64,000 nucleotides of DNA from Paralithodes platypus. Taxonomy: Eukaryota; Arthropoda; Malacostraca; Decapoda; Lithodidae. The DNA lies in contig CM064517.1 in assembly GCA_032716605.1 (NCBI GenBank), forward strand, positions 25,412,840 through 25,476,839. The letters are read 5' to 3'. Positions 51,922-61,819 of this stretch are shown piece after piece. Position numbers and translations under genes: made by a program. The notes beneath the pieces were generated by a model. That model saw only the letters and a list, made by a program, of their open reading frames with translations, searched no databases and was not told where the DNA came from. The number at the start of each line of letters is the position of its first letter. The stretch's first letter is position 1.

Positions 51922-52404
51922 GGTTAGTATGTGCATAGGTTGACCTCGGCTGCACACTCGTATACACACACATTTATATTATGGAAATTTATCAATGTAT
52001 AGGCCTAATTATCTATTAAACACACACACCCATTTGATATATACACACATGTAGATATGCGTGTTGACAGTCATACATAGCTGATAACAACAGTCATACA
52101 CACACATATACATACTTACAGTACATTCATACAAAGCTTATAACAACATTCATACATACTGTACATACACATAATAATACAATCTTACATTCATACGTAG
52201 CCTATAGCAACTGTGATAGCAATATTCATAAATACACATATTCATACTTACGTTCATACACAACCTATAACAGCATTCATACATACTTACAAATATACAT
52301 ACTTACATTAATATACAACTTACATATATACGGTACATAGTAACATACTATACATTATGGTGACAACATTCATACATACATACATACATACATACATACA
52401 TACA

Positions 52405-52436
<32 letters not shown>

Positions 52437-52440
52437 CAAT
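51886..52440. repeat. (GT)n and degenerate CATACATA-rich tract
   Basis: GT array 51886-51920, then loosely repeated ATTCATACATAC..TATAACA segments, ending in a CATA array (52371-52434). Confidence 0.85.
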
Positions 52441-52591
52441 TATACATATACGTACAGAGCCAGATGTAGACACATAGTTACAGCCAGGTATACATGTATT
52501 ATAATTATATGTAATTGCATATTGATGATTAAATCCAAGTTTATAATGCATTGACTGGAAATATATGAAAATAGGTACCGTAATACGTTAA

Positions 52592-52624
<33 letters not shown>

Positions 52625-52760
52625 ACAGGCAGACAGACAGACAGACAGACAGACAGATAGACAGGTTGCGGGGATCAGAGATTTTCAGAGTTGACTGAAC
52701 TCGGCACATACTACCTCCCCCCCCCCCCACCTCCCCCCCCCCCCCGCCCCCTCCTCTCTT

Positions 52761-52820
<60 letters not shown>
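52592..52820. repeat. (GA)n, (CAGA)n, C-run and (CT)n
   Basis: GA 52592-52623, CAGA 52627-52660, C-runs 52719-52750, CT 52764-52818. 52821-53259 is AT-rich unassigned sequence with a TA array at 53024-53045. Confidence 0.92.
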
Positions 52821-52821
<1 letters not shown>

Positions 52822-53259
52822 GATATATATAGATGGTTAATTACTATTCATAATAATGGATGTACCAAATAATTTATATAATTATATAAGATTAATAGGA
52901 GACTGGATTCCTACTTAGGTTGGCGTTGAAATTTCTGTAGATTTAAATCGTGCATACGCGCACGCGAGCACACACAAACGTAGACATGTGTTTTTGATAT
53001 TATAAAGAAGGTAGGCATATATAATATATATATATATATATATATAGCGATTATCCCATAATTCTCTGAGTCTCACATAAATGTATTATAATCTTCCATC
53101 ACATTCTGCAATGAAAACATTAGAGAATATTGGACTTGAGTTAGATTAATTTCAATTTTTATTCAACTACCAGTACACAATTTTATTCAGATAAGAAAAT
53201 CCATTTTATAGTTAAAAGTGTCATAGGTTATTTAGTATTGTATATGATATATCTGTTGT

Positions 53260-53455
53260 CAGTGTCATGACGTGCAATTCATTATATGTTAACTTTATAA
53301 GACCTTTTATACAGCTCGGGAAGGATCTCCAACATTCAAAAAGTGCAAAATATATCTCCATTATCGCTTCACCTCTCACAGATCATTCATAAGCTCAATA
53401 ATATTGTTAAATAATAGCCAGAATGAAATATAAGAATGCTATAACATACTGTATA
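53260..53455. mobile_element. Diverged TTAA-D element
   Basis: GTCATGACGTGCAATTC, ACAGCTCGGGAAGGATCTCC. Right arm CACAGATCATTCATAAGC. AGAATGCTATAACATA duplicated at the end. Confidence 0.55.
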
Positions 53456-53479
53456 CCTTTAAATATAAGAATGCTATAA

Positions 53480-53690
53480 TATATACCTTTAAAAACTCGC
53501 TTTCCCGGGCGTTTCCGCACCCTCCTCAGCTCCCCGCCTTTGAGTGGCTTCGGTCACCTGGGCATTATTAGTGGTAAGCTGGGAGGGACCTGTGGGGGCG
53601 CTCGGTTGTGGCCTTGGCCTTGCTCGGGACCTTGGGGCTGCTCGGCCAGACAGCCTGGGGAACAGCAACAACAACAACAACAATAATAGA
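53480..53690 (+). mobile_element. 3' end of an AAC-tailed LINE
   Basis: Plus strand reads LGLLGQTAWGTATTTT through GGGAACAGCAACAACAACAA. The same C-terminal GLFGQAA-like motif and AAC tail end the LINE at 18707-20254. Only the last 150-200 bp are present. Confidence 0.7.
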
Positions 53691-53707
53691 GTCGCCGGTT
53701 TGTAAAG

Positions 53708-54035
53708 TTAAGGGAGCCCACCTCGTTGTTTTAGCTCTTTCTCCCTCTCTCTCTCTGAGTTGTATCCATGCGGCCCCATTCAGCCTACTGTTTTAAAACC
53801 TTTATACCCATCCAGCTGTCGATTTTTTTCCTGGCGACATTTTTCTATCGAAAAATGTACAAGTTTTTCTATCGACAAATGTACAAGTTTATCTTGAAGG
53901 AGGGTCTGGGGTGGAGGGAGGGGGGGGGGGGGGACCGGGGGCGTTTTTAAGCTCGATGGGGGTCTAGGGAACAAACTAAAAAAACATGATTAAAATATAT
54001 ATAAAAGAGGAAATAAATACCCCCCCCCCCCTTAA
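53708..54035. mobile_element. Chimeric TTAA element: B left end, inverted A2 left end
   Basis: TTAAGGGAGCCCACCTCG and the B left arm to TCCTGGCGAC, then two stem-loop copies (ATTTTTCTATCGAAAAAT and a shorter repeat), TTATCTTGAAGGAGGGTC, G-runs, GGGTCTAGGGAACAAAC, AT-rich sequence, a C-run and TTAA. Confidence 0.78.
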
Positions 54036-54076
54036 TTAAGCTATTACGGCAATTATTATATGACATATATTGTTAA

Positions 54077-54185
54077 TTATGAACCAAAAGCCCATTTCAA
54101 CCACGAAACTGTAAACGAATAAATGGGGGCGAATGGTCTTAAAATTGCGTCATAAAATCTTAAAACTAATGGGGCTAAAATTCAT
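54077..54185 (+). mobile_element. F-related fragment fused to A iterons
   Basis: ACCAAAAGCCCATTTCAACC, ACGAAACTGTAAACGAATAA, then A-type iterons (GGTCTTAAAATTGCGTCATA). The same fusion appears at 59585-59690, so it is a recurring repeat. Confidence 0.65.
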
Positions 54186-54284
54186 TCGGCATTTGTGGAC
54201 GTGAAGATTAGGTGACTGTGTGTGTACTAAGCTAATGCAGTAATTTATGTTAATATTGTAAGCTGTGGGCAATAAAATATACAT

Positions 54285-54416
54285 CTATCTATCTATATAT
54301 CTAGCTATCTGTGTGTGTGTAATAATAATAATATTAATAATAATAATAATAATAATCGGTTATTTTAAAGAATGGCGGCCGTGGTGTGTGTATGTGTATG
54401 TGTGTGTGTGTGTGTA

Positions 54417-54463
<47 letters not shown>

Positions 54464-54510
54464 ATGTGTGTGTGTATGTGTGTGTGTGTGTGTGTGTAGG
54501 GGGGGAGGGG
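54285..54510. repeat. (ATCT)n, (AAT)n, (GT)n microsatellites
   Basis: Short ATCT array, AAT array 54321-54356, GT array with TATG interruptions 54388-54497. Confidence 0.92.
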
Positions 54511-54635
54511 AGGGGGTTATGTATTATATATGCAATATTTAAATGGAGCGGCTTTGAATATCATTAACTTGTCTCTCAGTACGATGACTCTTGCCTTTCA
54601 TTTTCAGTCTGGATTATACAAGACAATATTCATTC

Positions 54636-54758
54636 TTAACCCTTTTTTTTTACCGGTGACGTCTTTGTATTGGGTTTAAGCTGCATGTAGACGATGTTAT
54701 GAAGCTTTGGAAGGATATATGGTAGCTGAAAGGAGTGCTGGAGGTTGTCTGTAGTCAT
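54636..54758 (+). mobile_element. TTAA-D left half cut by an A element
   Basis: TTAACCCTTTTTTTTTACCG, GTGACGTC, GTAGACGATGTTATGAAGC, GGAAGGATATATGG, then the next A copy begins at TTAA 54759. Confidence 0.65.
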
Positions 54759-55084
54759 TTAATGGGAGATTTCCACTTGATGGATTTTTTTCTTGACCCC
54801 TTTCTCCCTCATGGTTAGCCCCATTGCTTTTGATATTATAAGACGTTCGCCCCATTAGTTTGGCGATTTTAAGAACTTTCGCCCCATTTCTGTCAATTAA
54901 GACTTTTCGTGCCATTTAGGTGTCGATTTTTTCCTGGCGAGCAATAGCGAGCCTGTAATTGAAAAGGAACCGGCCTTCGGCCGGGAAATTTGTCTACCGA
55001 AAAATGTACAAATTTATCTTGAAAGGGGGTCTAGGGGCTGTAATTGATGGAAGTCTAGGGAACTAACTAAAAACCTCACCTTAA
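54759..55084 (-). mobile_element. TTAA-A element, complete (minus)
   Basis: TTAATGGGAGATTTCCACTT to AACCTCACCTTAA. Hairpin GGCCTTCGGCC. The right TTAA is continuous with the next element. Confidence 0.87.
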
Positions 55085-55895
55085 TGGGTAGACGTCATTG
55101 ATGGGCGTATATAATTGGTGGGCGTATTTAATTGATGGGCGTATTTAATTGATGGGCGTATTTAATTGATGGGCGTATATAATTGATGGGCGTATTTAAT
55201 TGATGGGCGTATATAATTGATGGGTGAATTTAATTGATGGGCGTATTTAATTGATGGGCGTATTTAATTGATGGGCGTATTTAATTGATGGGCGTATATA
55301 ATTGATGGGCGTATTTAATTGATGGGCGTATATAATTGATGGGTGTATTTAATTGATGTGCGTATTTAATTGATGGGCGTATTTAATTGATGGGCGTATT
55401 TAATTGATGGGCGTATTTAATTGATGGGTGTATTTAATTGATGGGCGTATTTAATTGATGGGCGTATTTAATTTATGGGCGTATTTAATTGATGGGCGTA
55501 TTTAATTGATGGGTGTATTTAATTGATGGGCGTATTTAATTGATTATTGATGTATCTTTTTATTATTACTTAGTTTCCTCCGTAAACCTCCATCAAGCTG
55601 TAAAAAAAAAACACCCTCTAGACCCCCCTTCAAGATAAATTTGTACATTCTTCGGTAGAGAAATGTCCCGGCCAAAGGCCGATTCTTCTTACAATTACAG
55701 GCTCGCTATCGCTCGCCAGGAAATAATCGACACCTAAAGGGCACGAAAGGTCTCAATATTGACGAAGTAACAGGGCGTCAAGTCTTAAAATCGCCAAACT
55801 AATGGGCCGAACGTCTTAAAATCTAAAAACCCAATGGGGCTAAACACAAGGGGGGGGGGGGGGGGGCTATAAAACCAGACCATCCCCCCCATAAT
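55081..55895 (+). mobile_element. TTAA-A2 element with 17-bp array in its left end
   Basis: After the array (55096-55543), TTTCCTCCGTAAACCTCC, stem-loop, GGCCAAAGGCC, GGCTCGCTATCGCTCGCC, iterons and GGGGCTAAACACAAGG. A G-run and a decayed end CCATCCCCCCCATAA follow. Confidence 0.8.
55096..55543 (+). repeat. 17-bp minisatellite, about 26 units, inside A2
   Basis: Unit ATTGATGGGCGTATTTA, with TATA, GGGTG and ATGTG variants. One TTAA at most unit junctions. Confidence 0.95.
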
Positions 55896-56002
55896 AGTAA
55901 AGGCATCTTACAATCAAGAGGTCCACTACTACAACTATAACGGGTCTCATTCCCAATACAACGAGTCCTCGCTAGGATCCTTGCTACCACCAGATGATAT
56001 TA

Positions 56003-56337
56003 TTAACGGCAGATCCTTCACGTTTTGGTCTAGTTTTTCATTTATTTATTATTTTTCTAGTTTCCTCGCTAGACCTCCATCAAGCTTAAAAAGACGCCCC
56101 CTAGACCTACATTCAAGACAAATTTGTACATTTTTCGGTAGAAAAATTTCCCGGCCGAAGGCCGGTTCCTCTTAAATTACAGGCTCGCTATCGCTCGCCA
56201 GGAAAAAATAGACACCTAAATGGCAGGAAAGGTCTTAAAATTGACAGAAATGGGGCGAAAGTTCATAAATTCGTCAAAATAATGGGGCTAAACATGAGGG
56301 AGAAGGTGGTCTATAAAAACGCCATGTCTCCCCTTAA
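56003..56337 (+). mobile_element. TTAA-A2 element
   Basis: TTAACGGCAGATCC left, TTCCTCGCTAGACCTCCATC, CCGGCCGAAGGCCGG, two iterons, GTCTCCCCTTAA right. Confidence 0.82.
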
Positions 56338-56359
56338 GCTTGAAAGAGACCCGTCGTAG

Positions 56360-56772
56360 TTAACCCCTTCACCACCCTGACGTAATGTTCATCATACGCT
56401 GGTTACCATTAGACGATTTTCTTTAGTTTATATTCTACCTCTACGATTCCAATGGTGACCGGTCAACTCAACCAGTAGACCATTTCAACCAGTAGCTCTC
56501 AACCAGTACCAAATCAACCAATACGGTTAGGTTAGGTTAGTACTATATATATTTTGGCACTGGTTTTGTTGGTCTGGGTTAATTTGGCTATGGTTGAGAG
56601 CTACTGGTTGAAATGGTCTACGGGTTGAGATGACATGGAAGCGATTCCAATGCGTGTAAATACGACCTCAATAAACCCTCTTAGTAACATAGGTCCTTCT
56701 TAACCTGCACAAAACTCATCTACTTTAGCCAGAATCAAAGGTAAACAGACGTCATGTTGCAGAAGGGGTTAA
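56360..56772. mobile_element. TTAA-D element carrying fold-back F
   Basis: TTAACCCCTTCACCACCCTG left, CATGTTGCAGAAGGGGTTAA right. Inner arms ACCATTAGACGATTTTCTTT and its decayed partner. Element F sits at 56455-56641. Confidence 0.82.
56455..56641. mobile_element. Fold-back element F with 11-bp target duplication
   Basis: 187 bp. Direct repeats CGATTCCAATG flank it (56444-56454, 56642-56652). Arms of roughly 60 bp (CTCAACCAGTAGACCATTTC and AACCAGTAGCTCTCAACCA, complement at 56585-56630). The loop contains GGTTAGGTTAGGTTAG. A target duplication of this length argues against TTAA-type transposition and for a different superfamily. Confidence 0.75.
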
Positions 56773-56854
56773 CCTTGACTTACGTTGACTTACGTTGACA
56801 TAGTATTCTAGGTGTTATTAGAATTTGTTTTGTTATACATATTTTAAAACCCTT

Positions 56855-57263
56855 GCTAACTCTTTGAGGATTATGACGCTCTTTGACAGGTTGTTCTGGC
56901 TATCATGAGACAATTTTATGCAACTTAAGAAGGATCTGCGGGAGTTAAAAGGGCAAAATCTGGCCCAATCAACCCTCTGAAGGTTGGTCCTATCCAGAGT
57001 GAGGTTTGGCATCCTCTACCCTACCTTAGCTGTCTCTGTCTACTTTTCCTTGTATGTGCTGGCGAGATCGCCCGATTGGGTGGCACTGCAAGGAAGGCTG
57101 CGGACGGTAGAGGAATTGGACCGGGGGTGCCAGCCCGTGGGCTGGTGATCCCCTCCCCAACTGCCGTCTCAGAGACAGATCTCTCTGGCCCCTTCGGGGG
57201 CCAGAGCATCTGGAGCGGCTTCTGTCTACCAGACTCGGGACTGATCGGCCAGACAGTCTGGGG

Positions 57264-57300
<37 letters not shown>

Positions 57301-57377
57301 GCCTTCCATATTGCCTTCCTAATCTGAATAAAATCGTCTAATGACTGCCAAAACGCGTCATAATCCTCAAGGGGTTC
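56855..57377. mobile_element. TTAA-D element split by a LINE 3' end
   Basis: Left arm AACTCTTTGAGGATTATGAC, GGCTATCATGAGACAATTTT (to about 56980). Right arm CTTCCTAATCTGAATAAAAT, CGTCTAATGACTGCC, ATAATCCTCAAGGGGTT (57311-57377). Confidence 0.8.
56985..57301 (+). mobile_element. 3' end of an AAC-tailed LINE inside D
   Basis: Plus strand ends DSGLIGQTVWGTTTTT through GGGGAACAACAACAAC. Homologous to 53480-53690 and to the end of the LINE at 18707-20254. 5'-truncated. Confidence 0.7.
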
Positions 57378-57384
57378 ATAAATA

Positions 57385-57490
57385 CGGCTATTATTGTCTC
57401 GCTTTACTCTGGCTCCGTTAACTCCTTTCTAAGCTAAATCTAATCATCTGCAGAGAGTCTGACAAGAGCAACATAGTAGACTGAAAGGGG
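57385..57490 (-). mobile_element. TTAA-D-like right half, diverged
   Basis: CTTTCTAAGCTAAATCTAAT, CATCTGCAGAGAG, ACTGAAAGGGG. Weak. Confidence 0.4.
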
Positions 57491-57815
57491 TAATGGACTG
57501 AGGGCAGGTTTGGGGGTTTTCTGGACCCCTTTCTCCCTCATGCTTAGCCCCGTTGGTTTTAATATTTTAAGACGTTTGTCCCATCAATTTGGCGATTTTA
57601 CGACCTTTTGCTCCATTTCTTTGGCAATAATATTACCTTTATTGACATTTACAGTAGGTGTCGATTTGTTTTCCTGGCTAGCGAAAGCGAGCCTGTAGCA
57701 CAAATTTCTCTGGATGAGGGTCTATCTGGTGTTTTCTTAAGCTTTCTAGAGGTCTAGGAAGGAAACTTAAATAAATAATAATTAAAAAATAACTCAAAAA
57801 AAAATCTCCCCGTAA
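57491..57815 (-). mobile_element. Diverged TTAA-A2 element (minus)
   Basis: CCCCTTTCTCCCTCATGCTT, three reversed iterons, CTGGCTAGCGAAAGCGAGCC. Hairpins deleted. AAATAAAT left end, CTCCCCGTAA. Confidence 0.72.
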
Positions 57816-57867
57816 ACATAGTCACGACAAATAGTAGCGCACTGGCTTTATAATCTCGAATTGAGTT

Positions 57868-58066
57868 AAGGGGGAGTGCTGGAGCGACCTTGGTAACCCT
57901 GGTCTCTGGGTCTTCTCCTGGGTGACCTGGATGTGTGAGAGTTTGTGTTTTTATCTGTGTTTATTTTGTGTTTTATGTTGTTTTTGTGTTTTCCCTGTTC
58001 TTGCTCTGTCTTGAGTCGGCTACCCCCAAAATGGGGATTGGGCCTGAGCATATAGATAGATAGATA
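57868..58066 (+). mobile_element. RTE-like 3' UTR, solo copy
   Basis: GGGGGAGTGCTGGAGCGACC to GGGCCTGAGCATATAG with ATAG repeats. Colinear with the minus-strand 3' UTR at 11283-11430 and the fragment at 15470-15527. It could equally be a short 5'-truncated RTE insertion or an RTE-dependent SINE. Confidence 0.8.
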
Positions 58067-58069
58067 GAG

Positions 58070-58405
58070 TTAAGGGGAGGTATTCAGCTTGTTCCCTAGA
58101 CCTCCATCAAGCTTAAAAATACACCCTCTAGACCCTCTTTCAAGATAAATTTGTACATTTTTCGATAGAAAAATGTCCCGGCCGAAGGCCGGTTCCTCTT
58201 AAATTACAAGCTCGCTATCGCTCGCTAGGGAAAAATCGACACCTAAATGGCACGAAAGGTCTTAAAATTGACAGAAATGGGGCGAAAGTTCGTAAAATCG
58301 CCAAACTAAAGGGGCAAACGTCTTAAAGTCTCAAAAGCAATAGGGCTAAACATGAGGGAGAAAGGGGTTCAGAAAAAAATCCCTCGAGTGGAAATCTCCC
58401 CTTAA
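58070..58405 (+). mobile_element. TTAA-A element, complete
   Basis: 336 bp with TTAA ends. Stem-loop has the B-type CGATAG loop, hairpin CCGGCCGAAGGCCGG. Confidence 0.9.
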
Positions 58406-58572
58406 TTCTGTACACTAACCAAACACCGTAACAACACATAATAGAACAAAGCTATTTATTATTATATATTTTTTAACTTTAACTTTATTGTTAGTTATTG
58501 GTCCATATATCATCATGAGCAGGAACTTAATGAAGATTGTGAAGGAAGGACGTGATTTCTGAGCGTGACTGT

Positions 58573-58593
58573 GGCTCTCTCTATCTCTCGCTC

Positions 58594-58645
<52 letters not shown>

Positions 58646-58780
58646 GCTCTCATCTTCTCCGTTCTCTCTCGTTCCCCCCCCTCGTCTCGTTCTCTCTCCC
58701 TCCTATCTCACCACTCTCTCCTACTCTCTCTCCGCTCCCTCGCCTCTCCTCTCTCTGCTCTCAACTCTCTCTCTCTCTCT
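58573..58780. repeat. (CT)n and CT-rich tract
   Basis: CT array 58587-58640 and degenerate CTCTC sequence. Leu/Ser frames are artefacts. Confidence 0.9.
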
Positions 58781-58869
58781 GGGAGATTTATGGAATACTA
58801 TCCTATGTATATATATCTGGTGCCTATCTATCTATCTATTAATCTATCTCTCTACTATATATTATATAA

Positions 58870-58893
58870 TATCTAATATATATATATATAGAG

Positions 58894-58925
<32 letters not shown>
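58870..58925. repeat. (TA)n(GT)n microsatellite
   Basis: TATATA with GAG interruption, then GT array. Confidence 0.9.
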
Positions 58926-59407
58926 AAGTTTGTATTTGGGAGCGCAAATAAGAGGAAAGGTGTGTTAAATTCTACGCACCGTTCACACCACCTTTCAATT
59001 AACGTTGTTTTATCTTAGTTATACCTCCATACTTAGTCGGTTGTTTCTATGGCAACCAAACCCCCAATCCATTCAGTCGCACAAACGTATATTCCTGCCA
59101 TTTTTATGAGCATGTTTTCCTGTTATTTCGGGGATCGTCTGAAACTACACTGAATTTCAATTATTTTAAAAGACAGGATTCAGACTACACTTAAACTATA
59201 AAGCTGCTAAACTAAAATGGCTTACAGATACTGCAGGAAAAAAGCGTTCGTGTGACACTGGTTTTATTATCTAAAAATATTTCCTGCCTCCACCTTGTCA
59301 ATGATATAAACAATCGGTAATTATAAATAAAATATAATGAATCAAATCAAATAAATGTGTAGGCCAAGCTTATTAAATATTAAACTCTATAACTAAAAAA
59401 CGACTGG
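58926..59407. other. Unassigned, apparently unique sequence with an X-box-like site
   Basis: No family homology inside the window and no long frame. At 59043-59056 the minus strand reads GTTGCCATAGAAAC, close to the RFX X-box consensus. CGTTCGTGTGACAC near 59247 recurs at 24723 and 25712 (the latter inverted). Confidence 0.35.
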
Positions 59408-59513
59408 ACTAATCGAGCAAATATTTCTACCATTTGGGAAGAGTCAGACGGGGAATAGGTGTGGAAATTTACAACCGATTTGCTCCAGCCCTTTTTGAGT
59501 TACAGAGGTTAGG
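59408..59513 (+). repeat. Low-copy repeat G, copy 2
   Basis: TAATCGAGCAAATATTTCTA, CCATTTGGGAAGAGTC, CTTTTTGAGTTACAGAGGTT, homologous to 33430-33535. Confidence 0.65.
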
Positions 59514-59579
59514 GTTCACTCTTTCTGGCCAACTTACAATGAATGGACTATAGTTTATCGACTTGTTTATGTTTCAAGT

Positions 59580-59690
59580 CACTCAACCAAAAGACCATTT
59601 CAACCACGAAACTGTAAATAAATAATTGGGGGGCGAAAGGTCTTAAAATAGCGTCATAAAATCTCAAAACTAATGGGTCTTAACTTGAGT
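59580..59690 (+). mobile_element. F-related fragment fused to A iterons
   Basis: CAACCAAAAGACCATTTCAA, CCACGAAACTGTAAATAAAT, then GCGAAAGGTCTTAAAATAGC and ACTAATGGGTCTTAAC. Second copy of the repeat at 54077-54185. Confidence 0.65.
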
Positions 59691-59737
59691 CCAGAAAAAA
59701 AAGTAGATATAAACAGTGTACTTGGGTTTATCTGTTT

Positions 59738-60300
59738 CGCCCCATTTCTTTGTCAATTTTAAGACCTTTTGTGCCATTTAGGTGTCGATTTATATTTCTA
59801 ACGAGCGATAGCGAGTCTGTATTTTAAGAGGAAACGGCCTTCAGCCGAGAAATTTTTCTACCGAAAAATCCACAAATTAATCTTGAAGTGGGGTCTTGCG
59901 GGTGTTGTTAAGGGGAGGTATTTAGTGTGTTTCCTAGACTTCCATCAAGCTTGAAATTACACCCCCTTGACCCCTTTTCAAGATAAATTTGTACATTTTT
60001 CGGTAGAAAAATTTCCCGGCCGAAGGCCGGTTCCTCTTAAATTACAGGCTCGCTATCGCTCGCCAGGAAAAAATCGACACCTAAATGGGACGAAAGGTCT
60101 TAAAAGTGACATAAATGGGGGTGAAACTTCTTAAAATCGCCAAACTAATGGGGCAAACATCTTAAAAATCTCAAGAGCAATGGGGCTAGACATGAGAGAG
60201 AAAGGGATCCAGAAAAAAATCCCTCAAGTGGAAACCTCCCCTTATTAAGCTTGATGGTAGGATACTAAAATATAACTACAAGTTAATGGAAATGTTCTGC
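59738..60300 (-). mobile_element. Older TTAA-A element (minus), interrupted at TTAA
   Basis: Reversed iteron, GCGAGCGATAGCGAG, GGCCTTCAGCC, stem-loop and AATCTTGAAGTGGGGTCTTG (to 59907). After the nested copy it resumes as GCTTGATGGTAGGATACT (60249). Confidence 0.78.
59908..60248 (+). mobile_element. TTAA-A element nested in older copy (site 3)
   Basis: Complete modules between TTAA 59908-59911 and TTAA 60245-60248, inserted at the TTAA-GCTTGATG site of the older element, the same motif used at 9014. The right end reads CTCCCCTTATTAA, a three-base irregularity. Confidence 0.87.
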
Positions 60301-60316
60301 CAAAACATGTATACAT

Positions 60317-60395
60317 TTAGCTTGAAGGGTGGTCGACGAGTTATTTAGCTTGAAGGGTGGTCTAAGAGTTATTTTTAGCTTGAACGAAGAGGGTC
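60317..60395 (+). repeat. Short triplicated motif
   Basis: TTAGCTTGAAGGGTGGTC occurs twice and a variant with TTAGCTTGAACGAAGAGGGT once. Derived from an A2-type end. Confidence 0.7.
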
Positions 60396-60540
60396 TGATG
60401 AGGAGATGATATTATTATAGATTAGGTGGCAAACTAAAAATTAACTACTCGCAAATGGCAGCAGAAAGAAAAACATCAAAACCATCAATATCCATTACAG
60501 AAAAACACCACAATGAACCCGTAAACGTTGGATGGCCTAC

Positions 60541-60557
60541 TGTTTTTTTTATTTTTT

Positions 60558-60605
<48 letters not shown>

Positions 60606-60948
60606 TTTATTTTTATTTTTTTTTTTGCTCCCTAGACCACTGTCAAGCTTTAAAAAGAATACAGAAAAAACAAGACCCCCTTTGAGATAAATGTGTATAG
60701 TTTCCGATAGAAAAATGTCCCGGCCAAAGTCCAGTTCCTCCTATATTACAGGCTCGCTATCGTTCGCCAAGAAAACATCGACACCTAAATGGCACGAAAG
60801 GTGTTAATCATTGACAACAAAAATGAGGCGAAAGGTTTTAAAATCGCCAAACAACTAATGGGGGCGAACGTCTTAAAATGTCAAAACTAACAGAGCTAAA
60901 CATAAATAAAGAAGTGGGTCCAGAAACCCCCCCCCCGTCCCCCCTTAA
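60541..60948 (+). mobile_element. TTAA-A2 element with (TTA)n left end
   Basis: T-rich and TTA array (60561-60604), TTGCTCCCTAGACCACTG, stem-loop, degraded GGCC hairpin, GGCTCGCTATCGTTCGCC, iterons, C-runs, CCCCTTAA. Confidence 0.8.
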
Positions 60949-61064
60949 AGGTCAGCCATTCCCTCAATTCGACCAAGCCATATATCTCGACCATCAATAC
61001 CGTACCTCGACCATAAGAAGGGTAATCTAGGTCGACCATAATTACTGTAAATACCAAGATAAAA

Positions 61065-61068
<4 letters not shown>

Positions 61069-61129
<61 letters not shown>

Positions 61130-61434
61130 TTTACTACCACCACCATAGCATAACATTCCATACCATACTACCACCACTAGTATAGCATACCAATTATAGC
61201 AGATTACCACCAGTACCATAGCATACCATACTAATTACCACTATCATAGCATACTATACCAGACTATACTACCACCACTACCATTACCATAGCATAACAA
61301 GCCATACTATTCCATACCATTCTATTCATTCTATCGCCACTACCATAGTATACCATACCGTACCATATCAAACTACCACCAAGACCATAGCATACCATAG
61401 CATAACATTCCATTCCATACCATATCATATCATA

Positions 61435-61473
<39 letters not shown>

Positions 61474-61480
61474 AACGATC
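61069..61480. repeat. (CA)n and degenerate CATACCATA/CTACCAC tract
   Basis: CA array 61073-61130, then loosely repeated CATAGCATACCATAC and ACCACCACTA words to an ACT array at 61437-61471. Confidence 0.85.
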
Positions 61481-61523
61481 CCGAATATCTTTTTATATAT
61501 CATTACAACTATTGTAATATGTA

Positions 61524-61725
61524 ATATATATATATATATATATATATATGTATTTACTGTATATATTATGAAATAAAGATGATTGATTGATTGATTGATT
61601 GACTACTAATATAGAACAGCATAGCATAGCATTCCATACTATACCATCACTACCATCACATAGCATAATCCTAACATATACCGTACTACCACCAGGACAA
61701 CCATTGCTATCACCATCATTATTTC

Positions 61726-61759
<34 letters not shown>

Positions 61760-61760
61760 T
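61524..61760. repeat. (TA)n, (GATT)n and (CA)n microsatellites
   Basis: TA 61524-61549, TTGA 61582-61600, CA 61731-61756, with CATAGCATAGC repeats between. Confidence 0.88.
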
Positions 61761-61819
61761 TCTCAATGGAATTCCTGGACAAAAAATAAACTGTCCATAT
61801 CCTTCTTTGGGACGGTAAG

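Noticed and set aside
56525..56541. Interstitial telomere tract
   Set aside because: Only about three TTAGG-like units, confined to the loop of fold-back F.
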